A DNA stretch of 39,826 nucleotides from Flavobacteriales bacterium (lineage in GTDB: Bacteria; Bacteroidota; Bacteroidia; Flavobacteriales_F; PHOS-HE28): assembly GCA_016787995.1 (NCBI GenBank), contig JAEUTB010000103.1, positions 1-39,826 of the forward strand, in the 5' to 3' direction. Under the pieces are notes generated by a model. It worked only from the letters and a program-made list of their open reading frames with translations. It had not been told where the DNA came from and ran no database searches. This document shows, piece by piece, positions 16,235 to 27,138 of this stretch (position 1 is its first letter; the number at the start of each line of letters is the position of its first letter). A program made the position numbers and the translations under genes.

Positions 16235-17821
16235 ATGCCTGTGGAGCGGATCGCCTACGCGGACACCGGACGGTTCGCGGCCCCGGTGCTGGATCACTTG
16301 AGCGGTGATCCGTTCGTGCGCCAATTCCTCGAACTCCCGCCGGATGCGTCCGGTCTTCGGCAAGCTGCCGCCGCGCGCACCTTCGATCCGGGCTTCCGCA
16401 CCATCCTTTGCAACGCGCTGGAGGCCCAACACAGCCCGCTCGCACTGCATTCCGAGGTCCGTGCCAGCCTTCGGAAACTGCGAGATCCAAGGTGTCTGAC
16501 CGTCACCACCGGGCACCAACTATGCTTGTTCACCGGGCCCCTTTATGTACCCTTCAAGATCCTCAACACCATTCGACTAGCTCGGGAGGCGGAGGTCTTG
16601 CTGGGTCGTCCGGTGGTGCCTGTGTTCTGGATGGCATCGGAGGATCATGACGCTGCGGAGATCGATCACGCGGTGATCAATGGCCGCACCATCCGTTGGA
16701 ACGGGGCAGGCGGAGGGGCCGTCGGCCGCATGAAGCTCAGGGGCATCACCGCTCAGGTGGAAGAGGCCATCGAGGCGTTCGGGCCTGGTGCCGAGGCCGA
16801 CATGGTGGCCCAGGCATTACGCGAAGCCTATCGCGAAGACCGCACATTAGCCGAAGCCACCCGGCACTTCATCCATGCGCTCTTCGGCCAGTACGGTCTG
16901 GTGATACTGGATGGTGATGATCCCGCCTTGAAGCGCTTGTTCGGCCCCATCATGGTGGAGGAACTGGTGAACCAAGTGGGTGCCCGCACCGTGGCTTACG
17001 CCAACGAGAAGATGCGTGAGCGGTATGCGCCGCAAGCCCATGCACGCGAGATCAACCTCTTCCACTTGCGCAATGGATATCGCGCGCGCATAGTGCCGCA
17101 GGAGGATCATTATCAAGTGCTGGAGGATGGGCCGCGCTGGACCTTGGATGAGTTGCTCGCGCAGGTGGAAGCGCGTCCGCGGGACTTTTCGCCGAACGTG
17201 GTGTTGCGACCGGTCTATCAAGAGCACATCCTTCCCAATATCGCCTATGTCGGCGGTGGAGGGGAGTTGGCGTATTGGATCCAATTGCGTTGGCTCTTCC
17301 AAAGTCTGCGAGTACCCATGCCGGTGCTCTTCCTGCGCACCAGTGCGGCCATGCTCAGTGCGAAGCACGAACGGCAATGGAACGGGATCGGGCTTACTAC
17401 GAAGGACCTTTTCAGTGATCTGACCGCACTACAAGCACAAGTGGCCAAGCGCGACGCACCGTTCCGCACCGATCTGGGGGTCGAGCGCGCCACGATAGAG
17501 GGTGCCTACCGCGATGTACTAGCCACCGCTTCACGTGCCGATGCTTCCTTGGTAGGTGCCGTGGAAGCCAGGCGCGCACAAGCGCTGCGTGGATTGGATC
17601 GGCTTGAGAAAGGACTGCTTCGTGCCGCCAAACGTGATCAAGCGGTGGCACTCGGGCGCATGGCCGCCATCCATACAGCGCTCTTCCCCGGGGGGGGATT
17701 ACAAGAGAGACGGGATAACATCCTTCCGCAGCTCGCGGCCGAAGGCCTTGCAGCGCTGGACAACTGGATGGGAACGCTCGATCCGCTGGATCCGACTTTC
17801 GCGGTGGTGGTGGAGCCCTAA
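16235..17821 (+). CDS. bshC: Bacillithiol biosynthesis cysteine-adding enzyme BshC
   Basis: The 528-residue product matches BshC, the last enzyme of bacillithiol synthesis, which adds cysteine to GlcN-malate. Motifs seen are TGHQ (92-95), FTGPLY (99-104) and FWMASEDHD (131-139), followed by an alpha-helical C-terminal region with a long coiled coil near 430-480, as in the family. Length is typical. bshA and bshB are not in the window. An 8-G run at 17690-17697 encodes PGGG without breaking the frame. The start codon is very close to a TAnnTTTG box, suggesting a near-leaderless mRNA. Confidence 0.93.
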   Translation: MPVERIAYADTGRFAAPVLDHLSGDPFVRQFLELPPDASGLRQAAAARTFDPGFRTILCNALEAQHSPLALHSEVRASLRKLRDPRCLTVTTGHQLCLFTGPLYVPFKILNTIRLAREAEVLLGRPVVPVFWMASEDHDAAEIDHAVINGRTIRWNGAGGGAVGRMKLRGITAQVEEAIEAFGPGAEADMVAQALREAYREDRTLAEATRHFIHALFGQYGLVILDGDDPALKRLFGPIMVEELVNQVGARTVAYANEKMRERYAPQAHAREINLFHLRNGYRARIVPQEDHYQVLEDGPRWTLDELLAQVEARPRDFSPNVVLRPVYQEHILPNIAYVGGGGELAYWIQLRWLFQSLRVPMPVLFLRTSAAMLSAKHERQWNGIGLTTKDLFSDLTALQAQVAKRDAPFRTDLGVERATIEGAYRDVLATASRADASLVGAVEARRAQALRGLDRLEKGLLRAAKRDQAVALGRMAAIHTALFPGGGLQERRDNILPQLAAEGLAALDNWMGTLDPLDPTFAVVVEP

Positions 17822-17830
17822 AGGGAAGCC

Positions 17831-20800
17831 TCAGTATACGAACCGCTGGCTCTCCACGCGCTCACCATCGGTGATGCGGAACACATAAGCTCCACGGGAG
17901 AGCAACAAGCCGTAGAAGTCCGTGCGACCATCCATCAGCGTATTCCCGCCCACTACGCGCCTTCCGGTCATGTCCACTACCTCATAGGTGCTTCCCGCTG
18001 CGAAGCCGTGCACTGCGGTCCAATTCGTGCCATCACCGAACACCACCAACGGTCGTTCGCTCAACGCGCCGAACATCACGGCCACCAAATTGGAGACGGT
18101 GCTCGTGCCGTCCACATCGGTCTGTCGCAGGCGATAGTAGCTCAGGCCAGCGAGCGGTGATGGGTCGATCTCGGTATAGTTCTGTAAGGTGTTGCTCGTA
18201 CCAGCACCGGGTACATGGGCCACCGTTTCGAACACCACCCCATCACGGCTGCGTTCCACCGTGAACAAGGCGTTGTCCCGCTCAGAGGCCGTGGCCCATT
18301 CCACGCGGACAACGGTGCCCTCCGGCTTTGCGTTGAACTCGAGGAGCGCGATCGGTAGTGGGTTGCTTTGGGTGATTGATCCCAAGGTCCATGCGGTGGT
18401 GCCTGCATTGAAGAGGCTCTGCACCGCCGCCGTAGGAATGGTGCCCGAGGCCAAGGTGCCCGCAGCACCTCCGTTCCCGCGATCGCGCCAGGTACCAGGG
18501 GCTGGCAAGGCGGTATCATCCCAACGGGCCACACGCAATTCCGGCAGGTTCGTTACTCCGCAGCTGGCAGGAGCCTCCCAGGTAAGCGATATCACCGCGT
18601 TCGGGGCGCCCACGCTGCGGTCAATGGTCCAGTACTCACAGGTGCTCACATGGTGCAGGGTCGGATCACCGGTGGTGCCCCACACCGCCGCGGAGAGGGG
18701 GAAGTACTCCGCGAGGAAGGCATCGGTGACCGAGCCGCTGATGCTGCTAACACCGCAGGGCCGGTAGTCGCCACCCTTGCCTACCGGGAAGGTGAAGTTC
18801 GTGTTGCCGATCTTCTCCATCGGACCGTTCACATAGCTGTTGTCACTACCGCCCGAAACGCTACTGCCAGCGCGCAGGGTGAGCAGTTCAATGGCTGTGG
18901 TGTTGACCACGCCGTTCGTGAGCGTGAGCACGCCGCGTAACGCCACCGGGGCATTCAACGTGAGGCTTCCACCGGCCTTGTTCAACGATAGGTTCGTCAT
19001 CACCTCCTGGAATCCACTCGTGGAAATGCTCTGTGAGCCGAGTCCATTGAAACGCAAGGTTCCGAAGGTCTCGTCCAACGTGGCCTCCGTTGGCCCAGCA
19101 TTGCTGTAGTTACCCGCGATCGAGATGGTGCCGCCCACACCAGCCCCCGCCAGGTCCACCAAGCCACCGGTTCCGATGGTGAGGTCGCCGGAGAAGGAGA
19201 CGGTGTTCCCTGGAACTTCGTTCACGAAGCGGGCTTCATCCGCCGCGGTGCCTTGTATCGTGAAGTTCGTCGCAGTGAGTGTGCTGTTCCCGAGAACGGT
19301 CAGGAAGATCGGAGTACCGGCGCTGGTGCGTTGCACGGTGATCGGCCCACCCACGGCAAGGCTGCTATTGTTCTGGATCGTGAGGTTCCGAGCCGTGCCG
19401 AAGTTGGTCTGGACCAAACTTGCGCAAACAGCGTTCCCTCCAGCCGTCACCCCAACGACGCAGTTGTTGTTCGCGGTCTCATCGATCCTTACGTTGGTGG
19501 TTGGGGTGGGCACGGTGGCGTCGTCCCAGTTCTTACAATCGAACCAATCGGTGCCTGTGGGAGCGGTGCTTCCCTTCCACAGCCCAGGTGTTGGCGTTCC
19601 TGGAGCGATGGGTAAGGTCGGCGAGAGAAGCCAATTCGGCAACGCACTGTTGTACGCTCCACAATTCGCGTAGGTGCTCCAATTGGCGGTGTTGTCCAGC
19701 CGTATGATCCAATCTCGCTGGGAGGCGATCGTCAAAGGACCGATGTACTTGTTAAAGTCCGAAGCGAGGGTGGGGGACTGGCTGAAACAATTCATCCCGG
19801 GTGGAAGATTGCTTCGTTGGTTGCCTGCTGGGCTAGGGCACGTTTGGCTCCAGGGGAAGCTTGGGTTCGTGCTGAAGCCATAGACCACGGTTCCCGTGTA
19901 CGTGGCATTATTGCCTCCGACGGTATTCGTGTTCCACGTTCCACCCTGCATGAAGAACAGCTGGTCTCCACCGACATTCAGTGCCAAAGAGGTCCCTCCA
20001 TTGAGCGACGAACACGTCCAATTCGCATCCGGTGCCACGCCGATCACATTGCCTGTGCCACTGGTCCCAGTGATCCTTATCGTCACGACTTGACCGGCCG
20101 GTATGGCAGGTCCGGTACGTCGTATCTCCACCGTTCCTTCGGTGTTCCCCCATTGGCCTGGCGTGCATCGTTCATAGCCATTATCCGTGAGGATTATCCG
20201 GGTGCCGAACTGAATGGGTTTGAACGAGAAGAAGCTGACGAAATCCTCACCCGTGGATCCACCGGGGCAGGCTCCGTTGTTCGCGTTCACACCAACGATG
20301 AGAATGTCTCCTGCAGCAAGCACCGTTGGTGGGGAATCATTATCCGCGATGAACAGCACTCCGGAATTGGCCGACCCGATGCCCCCTACGCCCCAAGGCG
20401 TATTCGTGATGGTGAAGGTGACATCCTCCGTGGGTTCCACGACCATCACATCGTCGTAATAGTTCACGGTGAACGATAGACTCGTGGCCCCTGCGAGGAT
20501 CGCGACCGTGAACGTTGGTGTCGGACACGCGAACCCTTGTACCTGGTAATCCTGTCCGACGCCACAAACAGCGCCGATCCCCGGGGTCACACTGAAAGTG
20601 ACATTCCCTGCGGAGGGTGCGGGAGGGCTAATGCTGAGGTTGAACACCACCGACCCTCCTGAAGTCTCAAGCCTTGTTTGACTTAGCGTGGTGAAGTTGA
20701 TCTGCGGAGCGCCATCGTTATCGATGATGGTCTGTTCGTAGTTCAACGTCGATCCAAGAACGAGATCACCTGTGGTTGCGCTCAAGGCGAAGGTGATCAG

Positions 20801-21865
20801 TTCGTTGCCTTCATCGAGCGCGTCGTCGTTCACTGCTATCGTGAAGGAGGCGGTCGTAGCACCGGCCAAGACCGGTATGGTGATATCCGTACCGACCACA
20901 GCGGGGGTCGTGGTGTAGTCGTTGCCAGCGCCATACACGACCCCAGTTCCATTGGTCACCGTGACCACGATGTTGCCGCCGGTAAGCGTTGCCGGGAAGA
21001 TGCTGATATTCACAGTGACGGTACCAACGTTCTCGCCTGCTGAACCCGAGGTGGAGGTGAGGTTCACCGTGGGGATGCACAACTGAGGGATGTGGATGTT
21101 GTCGAATAAAGCCGCCTCTCCAGCACCTGTGTTGTGGTTCCAGAAACAACCGGTGAACGGCAACGGCGTGCTGGTGTACGTGGTGTTCACCGTAGCACTC
21201 CCTACCTGTGTGGCGGCCGTGGTAGGGTTGGTGGTACTGAAGGTGGATAGTACCAGACTGGTCGCATACATGGTCCACGTACCTGTTGCTGGTGCGAAGG
21301 TGACCCGCACGGCCAGGTAGTTGTTCCCGAGATCGTTGAATGGTGTCGGCGTTGCCGCGGCAGCTATCACGTTCGTCAACGATGCATCGCTGGCGAGGCC
21401 ATTATTGAAGCGCACCAAGCGCAGTGGGTCTGATGTGCCTCCTTGACCGTAAAGCACCGCATAGCCCGTGACGCCTGCGCCCAAGAAATTGGCGCTGCTT
21501 GCGCCTAAGACGAAAGCTGCGGCGTAGCTTCCTGCTACGAAACCACCTGGATCCGTGCGGCTCTGCCGTATGCAGAAAGCCCAGGTCATCAAGCAGGTGT
21601 TGCTGCTGAACGTCGTCCCATAGAGCCCTGTGATGTCCTGCGCCACGAATTCACGACCGTTCGTCGCAGCGCCCAACTGAAGCTGGCCCGAAGCATTGAT
21701 CTGCGCCCCACTCGCAGCGGTCTCCGTTTCTGTCCAACCTCCACCCACGACGTTGTCCGCCGCGCGGTTGAAATCATCCAGCAGCTGCTGGGCGTGTAGG
21801 GAGAGGGATACCAGCCCGAACAGAACCGAAAGGAAGATGGCACGTGTGGTGCTACCCATGGTCAT
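17831..21865 (-). CDS. T9SS-exported surface protein with Calx-beta domains
   Basis: I start at the ATG at 21865 (1344 residues), where a signal peptide [17 protein letters not shown]... ends near HAQQ; the longer frame to 22138 runs into guaA upstream sequence. Regions in order: a LamG-like domain (about 27-255), two Calx-beta-type repeats (about 265-490, with [13 protein letters not shown] and [10 protein letters not shown] signatures), a lamin-tail-like region ([17 protein letters not shown]), a G8/adhesin-like repetitive beta region ([15 protein letters not shown] onward), the [18 protein letters not shown] pre-sorting domain, and a type A T9SS sorting domain ending RFVY. It should be secreted across the outer membrane and attached. 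Composition is rich in T, N, G and S. Role is probably adhesion; the Calx-beta parts suggest calcium binding. Confidence 0.88.
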   Translation of the reverse strand: MTMGSTTRAIFLSVLFGLVSLSLHAQQLLDDFNRAADNVVGGGWTETETAASGAQINASGQLQLGAATNGREFVAQDITGLYGTTFSSNTCLMTWAFCIRQSRTDPGGFVAGSYAAAFVLGASSANFLGAGVTGYAVLYGQGGTSDPLRLVRFNNGLASDASLTNVIAAAATPTPFNDLGNNYLAVRVTFAPATGTWTMYATSLVLSTFSTTNPTTAATQVGSATVNTTYTSTPLPFTGCFWNHNTGAGEAALFDNIHIPQLCIPTVNLTSTSGSAGENVGTVTVNISIFPATLTGGNIVVTVTNGTGVVYGAGNDYTTTPAVVGTDITIPVLAGATTASFTIAVNDDALDEGNELITFALSATTGDLVLGSTLNYEQTIIDNDGAPQINFTTLSQTRLETSGGSVVFNLSISPPAPSAGNVTFSVTPGIGAVCGVGQDYQVQGFACPTPTFTVAILAGATSLSFTVNYYDDVMVVEPTEDVTFTITNTPWGVGGIGSANSGVLFIADNDSPPTVLAAGDILIVGVNANNGACPGGSTGEDFVSFFSFKPIQFGTRIILTDNGYERCTPGQWGNTEGTVEIRRTGPAIPAGQVVTIRITGTSGTGNVIGVAPDANWTCSSLNGGTSLALNVGGDQLFFMQGGTWNTNTVGGNNATYTGTVVYGFSTNPSFPWSQTCPSPAGNQRSNLPPGMNCFSQSPTLASDFNKYIGPLTIASQRDWIIRLDNTANWSTYANCGAYNSALPNWLLSPTLPIAPGTPTPGLWKGSTAPTGTDWFDCKNWDDATVPTPTTNVRIDETANNNCVVGVTAGGNAVCASLVQTNFGTARNLTIQNNSSLAVGGPITVQRTSAGTPIFLTVLGNSTLTATNFTIQGTAADEARFVNEVPGNTVSFSGDLTIGTGGLVDLAGAGVGGTISIAGNYSNAGPTEATLDETFGTLRFNGLGSQSISTSGFQEVMTNLSLNKAGGSLTLNAPVALRGVLTLTNGVVNTTAIELLTLRAGSSVSGGSDNSYVNGPMEKIGNTNFTFPVGKGGDYRPCGVSSISGSVTDAFLAEYFPLSAAVWGTTGDPTLHHVSTCEYWTIDRSVGAPNAVISLTWEAPASCGVTNLPELRVARWDDTALPAPGTWRDRGNGGAAGTLASGTIPTAAVQSLFNAGTTAWTLGSITQSNPLPIALLEFNAKPEGTVVRVEWATASERDNALFTVERSRDGVVFETVAHVPGAGTSNTLQNYTEIDPSPLAGLSYYRLRQTDVDGTSTVSNLVAVMFGALSERPLVVFGDGTNWTAVHGFAAGSTYEVVDMTGRRVVGGNTLMDGRTDFYGLLLSRGAYVFRITDGERVESQRFVY

Positions 21866-22116
21866 GTTCTGGTCGTTCAAGGTGCCTGCGTCATTGGAGA
21901 CACCATTAATGGGCAAAGATCGCACGATCCGGGATACGAACAACGGGCTGTTGATGACTTCATTGGCGCCATTCCCCGTTCTAGTTGTCGCCTTGTCCCT
22001 TATCGTGCTTGTCTGGTAGACGTGAAGCAGCCCCACTCCGATGCCTCCGGGAACGCCCCGTTTTCCACGATCGATCGCGTGATCCGTTCCATGCGGAGCG
22101 TACCCCGGGCGAAGGC

Positions 22117-22124
22117 TACTTTTA
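22117..22124 (+). promoter_or_regulatory. Possible -7 box for guaA
   Basis: TACTTTTA differs from TAnnTTTG at one base and lies 35 bases before the TTG start I prefer for guaA. It makes upstream ATG starts at 22022 and 22091 less likely because they would precede the promoter. Confidence 0.3.
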
Positions 22125-22159
22125 GCCCCCCGGGCCATTCAATCCTGGGGTGCTCCACG

Positions 22160-23692
22160 TTGCCGCGCTCCATCCTCATCCTCGATCATGGCTCCCAGTA
22201 TACTCAGCTCATTGCCAGGCGGGTACGCGAGCTGAACGTCTACTGCGAGATCCATCCCTTCTCCAAGGCACAACAGTTCGCTCAGGATCCGGACATCGCC
22301 GGTGTCATCCTCAGTGGAAGCCCGAGCAGCGTGCACGAGCCGAACGCGCCGGATACGGACATCAATGGCTTCCTCGGTCGGTTGCCTATCCTGGCGGTCT
22401 GCTATGGGGCTCAATTGCTCGCTAAACGGGCCGGAGCTCCGGTGGAGCGCAGCAAGGTGCGCGAATATGGCCGCGCTCACCTTAGCACCATCGTCCAGAA
22501 TGAACTGTTCGATGGCATCGAGGCCGGCTCCCAGGTATGGATGAGCCATGGCGATACCATCACCGCGCCCAGCGAAGCCATGGAGGTGATCGCCAGCACT
22601 CCCGAAGTGGCCGTAGCGGCCTACAAGCTCATCGGAACACCCACCTATGCGGTCCAATTCCACCCCGAGGTGTACCACAGCACCGATGGGCTCCAGCTGC
22701 TGCACAACTTCGTGATCGGCATCTGCGGCTGCGAAGGCGACTGGACCCCCCACGGATTCGTGGAGAGCACCGTGGCCAGCCTGCAACGCCAACTCGGCGA
22801 AGACCAAGTGGTGCTGGCCTTGAGCGGCGGGGTGGACAGCTCGGTAGCAGCCTTGTTGCTCGATCGGGCCATCGGCGACAGGCTCCATTGCATCTTCGTG
22901 GATAATGGCCTGCTTCGGAAGGACGAATACGCGAGGGTGCTGGAGAGCTACCGGCACCTTGGCCTTAACATCACCGGGGTGGATGCCCGGAACGAGTTCT
23001 ATGCGGCCCTGAAAGGCCTTGAGGAACCCGAAGCCAAACGCAAAGCCATCGGCAGGACCTTCATCGAGGTGTTCGATCGTGAAGCCCATCGGATAAAGGA
23101 TGTGAAGTGGTTGGGACAAGGCACCATCTACCCCGATGTGATCGAAAGTGTAAGCGTGAACGGCCCGAGCGTGACGATCAAAAGCCACCATAACGTAGGC
23201 GGATTGCCGGAGCGCATGAACCTTAAGGTGGTGGAGCCCCTGCGCCTGCTCTTCAAGGATGAAGTGCGCCGGGTAGGGCGTGAACTGAACCTTGATCCCA
23301 ATATCCTCGGAAGGCATCCCTTCCCTGGACCCGGCCTTGCCATCCGCATCTTGGGCGAGATCACTCCCGAAAAGGTCGCCTTGCTCCAGGAAGTGGATCA
23401 CATCTTCATTCAGGGTCTGCGCGACGAAGGCCTGTACGACCAAGTGTGGCAGGCGGGTGCCATCCTGCTTCCCGTGCGCAGCGTAGGCGTGATGGGCGAT
23501 GAGCGCACCTATGAGAACGCCGTGGCCCTACGCGCCGTGAGCAGCACCGATGGCATGACCGCCGATTGGTGCCACCTTCCGTACGAATTCCTGGCACGGA
23601 TCTCGAACAGCATCATCAACCGTGTGCGTGGCGTTAACCGCGTCGTGTACGACATCAGTTCCAAACCACCGGCCACCATCGAATGGGAGTGA
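22160..23692 (+). CDS. guaA: GMP synthase (glutamine-hydrolysing)
   Basis: GuaA converts XMP to GMP using glutamine and ATP. From the TTG at 22160 the product is 510 residues, the usual length, and begins [16 protein letters not shown], aligning with the family N-terminus. ATG codons at 22022 and 22091 would add 46 or 23 residues not seen in the family. The class I amidotransferase triad is C81 (VCYGAQ), H168 and E170 (QFHPE). The ATP-pyrophosphatase loop LSGGVDSS is at 221-228. The C-terminal dimerisation domain is intact and ends [11 protein letters not shown]. The next gene overlaps its end by 10 bases. Confidence 0.95.
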   Translation: MPRSILILDHGSQYTQLIARRVRELNVYCEIHPFSKAQQFAQDPDIAGVILSGSPSSVHEPNAPDTDINGFLGRLPILAVCYGAQLLAKRAGAPVERSKVREYGRAHLSTIVQNELFDGIEAGSQVWMSHGDTITAPSEAMEVIASTPEVAVAAYKLIGTPTYAVQFHPEVYHSTDGLQLLHNFVIGICGCEGDWTPHGFVESTVASLQRQLGEDQVVLALSGGVDSSVAALLLDRAIGDRLHCIFVDNGLLRKDEYARVLESYRHLGLNITGVDARNEFYAALKGLEEPEAKRKAIGRTFIEVFDREAHRIKDVKWLGQGTIYPDVIESVSVNGPSVTIKSHHNVGGLPERMNLKVVEPLRLLFKDEVRRVGRELNLDPNILGRHPFPGPGLAIRILGEITPEKVALLQEVDHIFIQGLRDEGLYDQVWQAGAILLPVRSVGVMGDERTYENAVALRAVSSTDGMTADWCHLPYEFLARISNSIINRVRGVNRVVYDISSKPPATIEWE

Positions 23693-25455
23693 ACTTCCGC
23701 ATCGTTGTCTTCCTCCTCTGTGCCTGCCAGACTTTGGCGTCCATGGCACAAGAGCAGCGCATCTTGAACGGCCGCAAGTATGCGGTGCATGTAGTGGAGG
23801 CCGGTCAAACGCTGTTCGGGATCGCGCGTGCCAAGGCGGTGCCGGTCGATGTGTTGCTCGCGTCCAACCCTTCCGCGCAGGATGGTCTGAGCGTCGGTGA
23901 GGAGGTCCTCATCCCGCTGGATGCCGTGGTGAAGAAGGAGTTGAAGTCGGCGCCGGTACTGCGGAATGATGGCGAACTGGTGCACGTGGTCCGCAAGAAG
24001 GAGACGCTCTTCGGGATCTCCAGGCTTTACAATGTGGATATCAATCAGTTGCTCGAGCGGAATCCGGCGGGGTTGACATTGAAGGAGGGGATGGAACTGA
24101 TCATCCCGGTGGCGAAGGTGGGTGGTGCACCGCCGAAAGCGTTGGTCCCAGCCACGCCGGGCACCGGTGGCGAGCACACCGTACAGCCGGGCGAGACCTT
24201 GTTCGGGTTGGGCAAGCGCTATGGTGTGGACCCAGAAGCGATACGCGCAGCCAACGGAGGTCTACCCGAAGGGTTGAAGACGGGTGTCTCGATCATCATA
24301 CCCAGCGCGGTGGAGGAGGAAAGCCCCGCGGAGCCGTTGGTACGGATCAAAGAGCATATGCGGTACAAGGTGGCCATGCTGCTACCGTTCTCCATTCAAC
24401 GGAACGATAGCGTGCTCTCGCGAGCAGCCACCGGCGAAAAGCCCGCCTACTATGAGCCCACCCGGGTAGCGATCCAATTCCACAATGGGGCACGCATGGC
24501 CATCGACTCGTTGAGGAACATCGGTCTGCATGCTGACGTGGACGTGGTGGACATGGGTGATGGTCTGAAGGATTGGAACACCGTGATCCGCAGCCCCGGC
24601 ATCCAGGATTACGATCTCTTCATCGGGCCGTTCCATCGCACGGCCATCGAACAGCTCGCTCGCACGAATCAGCGCGCCCACATCGTATGTCCGGTGCAAC
24701 AAAGCAACAAGGTGATCCTGGGCATGCCCACGGTGAGCAAGGTGGTGCCCACACGCTCCGACCTGGTGAAGCACACAGCCCGGTACGTGGCCAATAAGTA
24801 CGCGGCCTCCAACGTGATCCTGCTCCGGCCCGATATCGCCAGTGAAAAGGAGACCCAGGACCAGGTGCGCGTGGCCTTGAACGAGGTTCTTGTACAGCGC
24901 AGTGAGCGACTACGCGATACGGTGTTGGTCGCCAAGCCAGGGAAGCGCGACCTCGGGGATCTGGTGAGCAAGTTGGACGCCAGCCGACTCAACGTTATAG
25001 TGGCACCGAGCGAGGACGTGGAGTTCGTGACCGCGCTGGTGACGAAGTTGAAAGGGATGGCGACCAAACACAGGATTCGCTTGGTCGGAATGGAGTCATG
25101 GTATGGCATGCCCTCGGTATCCATCTCCGACCTTGAGGTCTTGGACTTCACTTACGCGGCGGGTATGTTCTTCGATATGAGTGACCCGCGTGTGCTCGAC
25201 TTCACCAAGGCCTACCGCGAGCGGTACAAGTCCGATGTGGACGAGTACGCGTTGCTCGGATTCGATGTCACCTTCTTCTACCTCAAAGCGCTCCTCTCCG
25301 AAGGGCTTGGATTCGCAGAGCATTTCGATCAGGTGCGCACGGAGCCATTGCACATGGGATTCCGGATGAGCCGTGCTGGTGCGGAGAACGGATTCAGGAA
25401 CGAGTATGCCATCATGCTCGAACAGGAGGACCTCCGCCTGATCCGAGCGCAGTGA
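23683..25455 (+). CDS. Exported protein with three LysM repeats and a periplasmic-binding fold
   Basis: The 590-residue product has a signal peptide (1 to about 23, MAQ cleavage region). Three LysM repeats follow at about 34-78, 98-142 and 163-210, each with a GETLFG-type core. From about 225 to the end there is a type I periplasmic-binding-protein-like region ([44 protein letters not shown]-like pattern). LysM binds peptidoglycan or chitin, and the C-terminal part resembles the ligand-binding region of LpoA-like or amino-acid ABC binding proteins. A role in cell-wall synthesis or turnover is likely but inferred. The start ATG lies within the last codons of guaA, so the two are translationally linked. 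Confidence 0.85.
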   Translation: MGVNFRIVVFLLCACQTLASMAQEQRILNGRKYAVHVVEAGQTLFGIARAKAVPVDVLLASNPSAQDGLSVGEEVLIPLDAVVKKELKSAPVLRNDGELVHVVRKKETLFGISRLYNVDINQLLERNPAGLTLKEGMELIIPVAKVGGAPPKALVPATPGTGGEHTVQPGETLFGLGKRYGVDPEAIRAANGGLPEGLKTGVSIIIPSAVEEESPAEPLVRIKEHMRYKVAMLLPFSIQRNDSVLSRAATGEKPAYYEPTRVAIQFHNGARMAIDSLRNIGLHADVDVVDMGDGLKDWNTVIRSPGIQDYDLFIGPFHRTAIEQLARTNQRAHIVCPVQQSNKVILGMPTVSKVVPTRSDLVKHTARYVANKYAASNVILLRPDIASEKETQDQVRVALNEVLVQRSERLRDTVLVAKPGKRDLGDLVSKLDASRLNVIVAPSEDVEFVTALVTKLKGMATKHRIRLVGMESWYGMPSVSISDLEVLDFTYAAGMFFDMSDPRVLDFTKAYRERYKSDVDEYALLGFDVTFFYLKALLSEGLGFAEHFDQVRTEPLHMGFRMSRAGAENGFRNEYAIMLEQEDLRLIRAQ

Positions 25456-25458
25456 TCG

Positions 25459-26274
25459 TTACAGGTCCACTTGGATGGCTTCGGGCTTCAGTGCGACAGC
25501 ACGCTTCAAGCTCCAGGGAGCGCCCACTCCATAAAGCGTCAGTGCGAGACCGGCACTGCGGATGGCTCCTGCCTCGTCGGCATCAATAGCATCTGCTTGT
25601 GCCGTAATGCCGGAGCAACCGAGAGCCACAGCGGTCGAAAGGTCCTTGGACACGTCCTCGCTGATCAAGTGGTAGGGGACCCCCGGGGCGCTTTCAGCCA
25701 TGGCCCGCAAGAAGTCCGGTGTCCGGCATTCCACTGTGAGTTTGTCCGCTGATGCCAGTTGTGCGTATAAGCGTGCGATGGAACGTGCCGTAGCGTGCAG
25801 GTAGCCCCACCAATCGCCAGCGCTATTCAGCTTAACATCCAGCGTATAGTGTGCTTCGGGAAAGCGATGGTTAAGCTCCTCGATCAACGTTGGGACCAGC
25901 ACACCATGGAACGCACCCTCGGCCTGTTCGGTCCGGATGCACACTTGTAATTCGTCCCAGGTATGGTCGTGTATGCGACCCGAACAGCCGTTGCTGCTCA
26001 GGGCGTGATCGTGGTGGGCCACCAGCAGCGAGTCCTTGGTCAGTTGCACATCGATCTCCACACCGTCCAAGCCCTGTTCCAAAGCCCCCATAATAGCTTC
26101 TTGGCTGTTCATGGGGTGCGGGGCATCGGGCCCCAGGCCACCATGGCCGATGAGGAGGATCCCGGTCGTATCGGGTTCGCCGCACGCTGCCATCAGGCCG
26201 ACAAGCGGCACCAGAAAGAACCAACCTCGTGCTCCAGGTAGCAAGCTCCAACGTCCGAAGCGTGCAGCCTGCAT
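25459..26274 (-). CDS. Glycerophosphodiester phosphodiesterase, lipoprotein
   Basis: A 271-residue protein with a lipobox (LMAAC, C31) and a GDPD TIM-barrel domain. Active-site positions are H44 (GHGG), E73 and D75 (GVEIDVQL) and the H-D pair in VAHHD at 87-89. It should hydrolyse glycerophosphodiesters to glycerol-3-phosphate and an alcohol in the periplasm or at a membrane surface. The canonical HRG start motif reads HGG here, so the arginine is missing. It follows the fatty-acid hydroxylase gene by 6 bases, suggesting linked lipid metabolism. Its stop converges on the LysM gene with 3 bases between. Confidence 0.82.
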   Translation of the reverse strand: MQAARFGRWSLLPGARGWFFLVPLVGLMAACGEPDTTGILLIGHGGLGPDAPHPMNSQEAIMGALEQGLDGVEIDVQLTKDSLLVAHHDHALSSNGCSGRIHDHTWDELQVCIRTEQAEGAFHGVLVPTLIEELNHRFPEAHYTLDVKLNSAGDWWGYLHATARSIARLYAQLASADKLTVECRTPDFLRAMAESAPGVPYHLISEDVSKDLSTAVALGCSGITAQADAIDADEAGAIRSAGLALTLYGVGAPWSLKRAVALKPEAIQVDL

Positions 26275-26280
26275 GACGGA

Positions 26281-26919
26281 TCAGGATGAGACCGGACGGC
26301 GACCGGCCTTGGGGTCTTCGGGCATGGTGCCGAAGACGTAGTCCCATAGCGGTGAACTCACGCCGAATGCCCCCTTGTCACCCACGTAATGGTGCAAGTT
26401 GTGGTGCTTCCAGAGCACGCCGAAGACGTTCTTGGGCGGATTCATGGTGTGCACCGCGTAGTGGACCATCAGATAGGTGGCGTAGCCGGTCATGAACCCA
26501 CCACCGAAAGCGATGCCGCTGGGCCCGAGCACCAAGCGGAACAAGCCCATGAACAGGGTGGCCAGCACCACGGAGACCACCGGTGGGAGGGCCAGGCGTT
26601 TCTTATCGCGCGGATGATCGTGGTGCACGCCGTGCATGATGTACTGCATGCGGGCTTTCCGCTCACTACCGGAGGTACCCATGTGGTACAACTTGCGGTG
26701 GGCGATGTACTCGATGAAGGTGAAGAAGAGCGCACCGACCAGGTACATGGATACGGTGTTCAGCACCGAGAACCCCATGACATGGACCGAGACATACCCG
26801 GAAACGGCGCCAAGACCGAAGAAAATGGTCAAGGGAACGGCGATATGAGTCTTGGTGAGCGCTTCCAGAACAGGATTCTGGAATATCCTACCGCTGGTGG
26901 CTGCTTTGGCTGGAGGCAT
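26281..26919 (-). CDS. Fatty acid hydroxylase/sterol desaturase family protein
   Basis: A 212-residue membrane protein of the di-iron hydroxylase superfamily. Histidine clusters in order are HRKLYH, HGVHHDH, HYAVH and HHNLHH, placed between four or so hydrophobic segments. Close relatives hydroxylate fatty acids, sphingolipids or carotenoids; the exact substrate is unknown. I use the ATG at 26919 since the longer frame starts only at a TTG at 26946 and a promoter box lies between. It is the first gene of a two-gene unit with the GDPD lipoprotein. Confidence 0.85.
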   Translation of the reverse strand: MPPAKAATSGRIFQNPVLEALTKTHIAVPLTIFFGLGAVSGYVSVHVMGFSVLNTVSMYLVGALFFTFIEYIAHRKLYHMGTSGSERKARMQYIMHGVHHDHPRDKKRLALPPVVSVVLATLFMGLFRLVLGPSGIAFGGGFMTGYATYLMVHYAVHTMNPPKNVFGVLWKHHNLHHYVGDKGAFGVSSPLWDYVFGTMPEDPKAGRRPVSS

Positions 26920-26931
26920 GGGTTTCGGGCG

Positions 26932-26939
26932 CAAAACTA
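26932..26939 (-). promoter_or_regulatory. Candidate -7 box for the hydroxylase gene
   Basis: On the minus strand the sequence reads TAGTTTTG, an exact TAnnTTTG match, 12 bases before the ATG at 26919. Confidence 0.5.
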
Positions 26940-27036
26940 GCGCCAACGCACCACAACCTGACTGATCCCGATCAGGATGTGCAGGGTCCGGACATCAGAA
27001 ATCGGACCAAGGGGCCGGAAATCCGACACGGAAACA

Positions 27037-27044
27037 TACATTTG
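27037..27044 (+). promoter_or_regulatory. Candidate -7 box for tRNA-Val
   Basis: TACATTTG matches TAnnTTTG and lies 19 bases before the tRNA 5' end. Confidence 0.5.
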
Positions 27045-27063
27045 CCGCCCCTCTTCAGGGAAC

Positions 27064-27138
27064 GGGCAATTAGCTCAGCTGGTTCAGAGCACTACCTCGA
27101 CAAGGTAGGGGTCGCTGGTTCGAATCCGGCATTGCCCA
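27064..27138 (+). tRNA. tRNA-Val(GAC)
   Basis: A full cloverleaf folds: acceptor GGGCAAT/ATTGCCC, D stem GCTC/GAGC, anticodon stem CTACC/GGTAG, T stem GCTGG/CCGGC with loop TTCGAAT, and discriminator A. The anticodon loop is TCGACAA, giving anticodon GAC (valine). The nearly universal U33 is replaced by C. The CCA end is not encoded; the bases after the discriminator are CGG. Confidence 0.9.

Noticed and set aside
17690-17697. Possible frameshift at an 8-G run in bshC
   Set aside because: The frame is full length and ends at a family-typical position.
22139-23443. 434-codon antisense frame inside guaA
   Set aside because: No recognisable domain; guaA on the other strand is complete.
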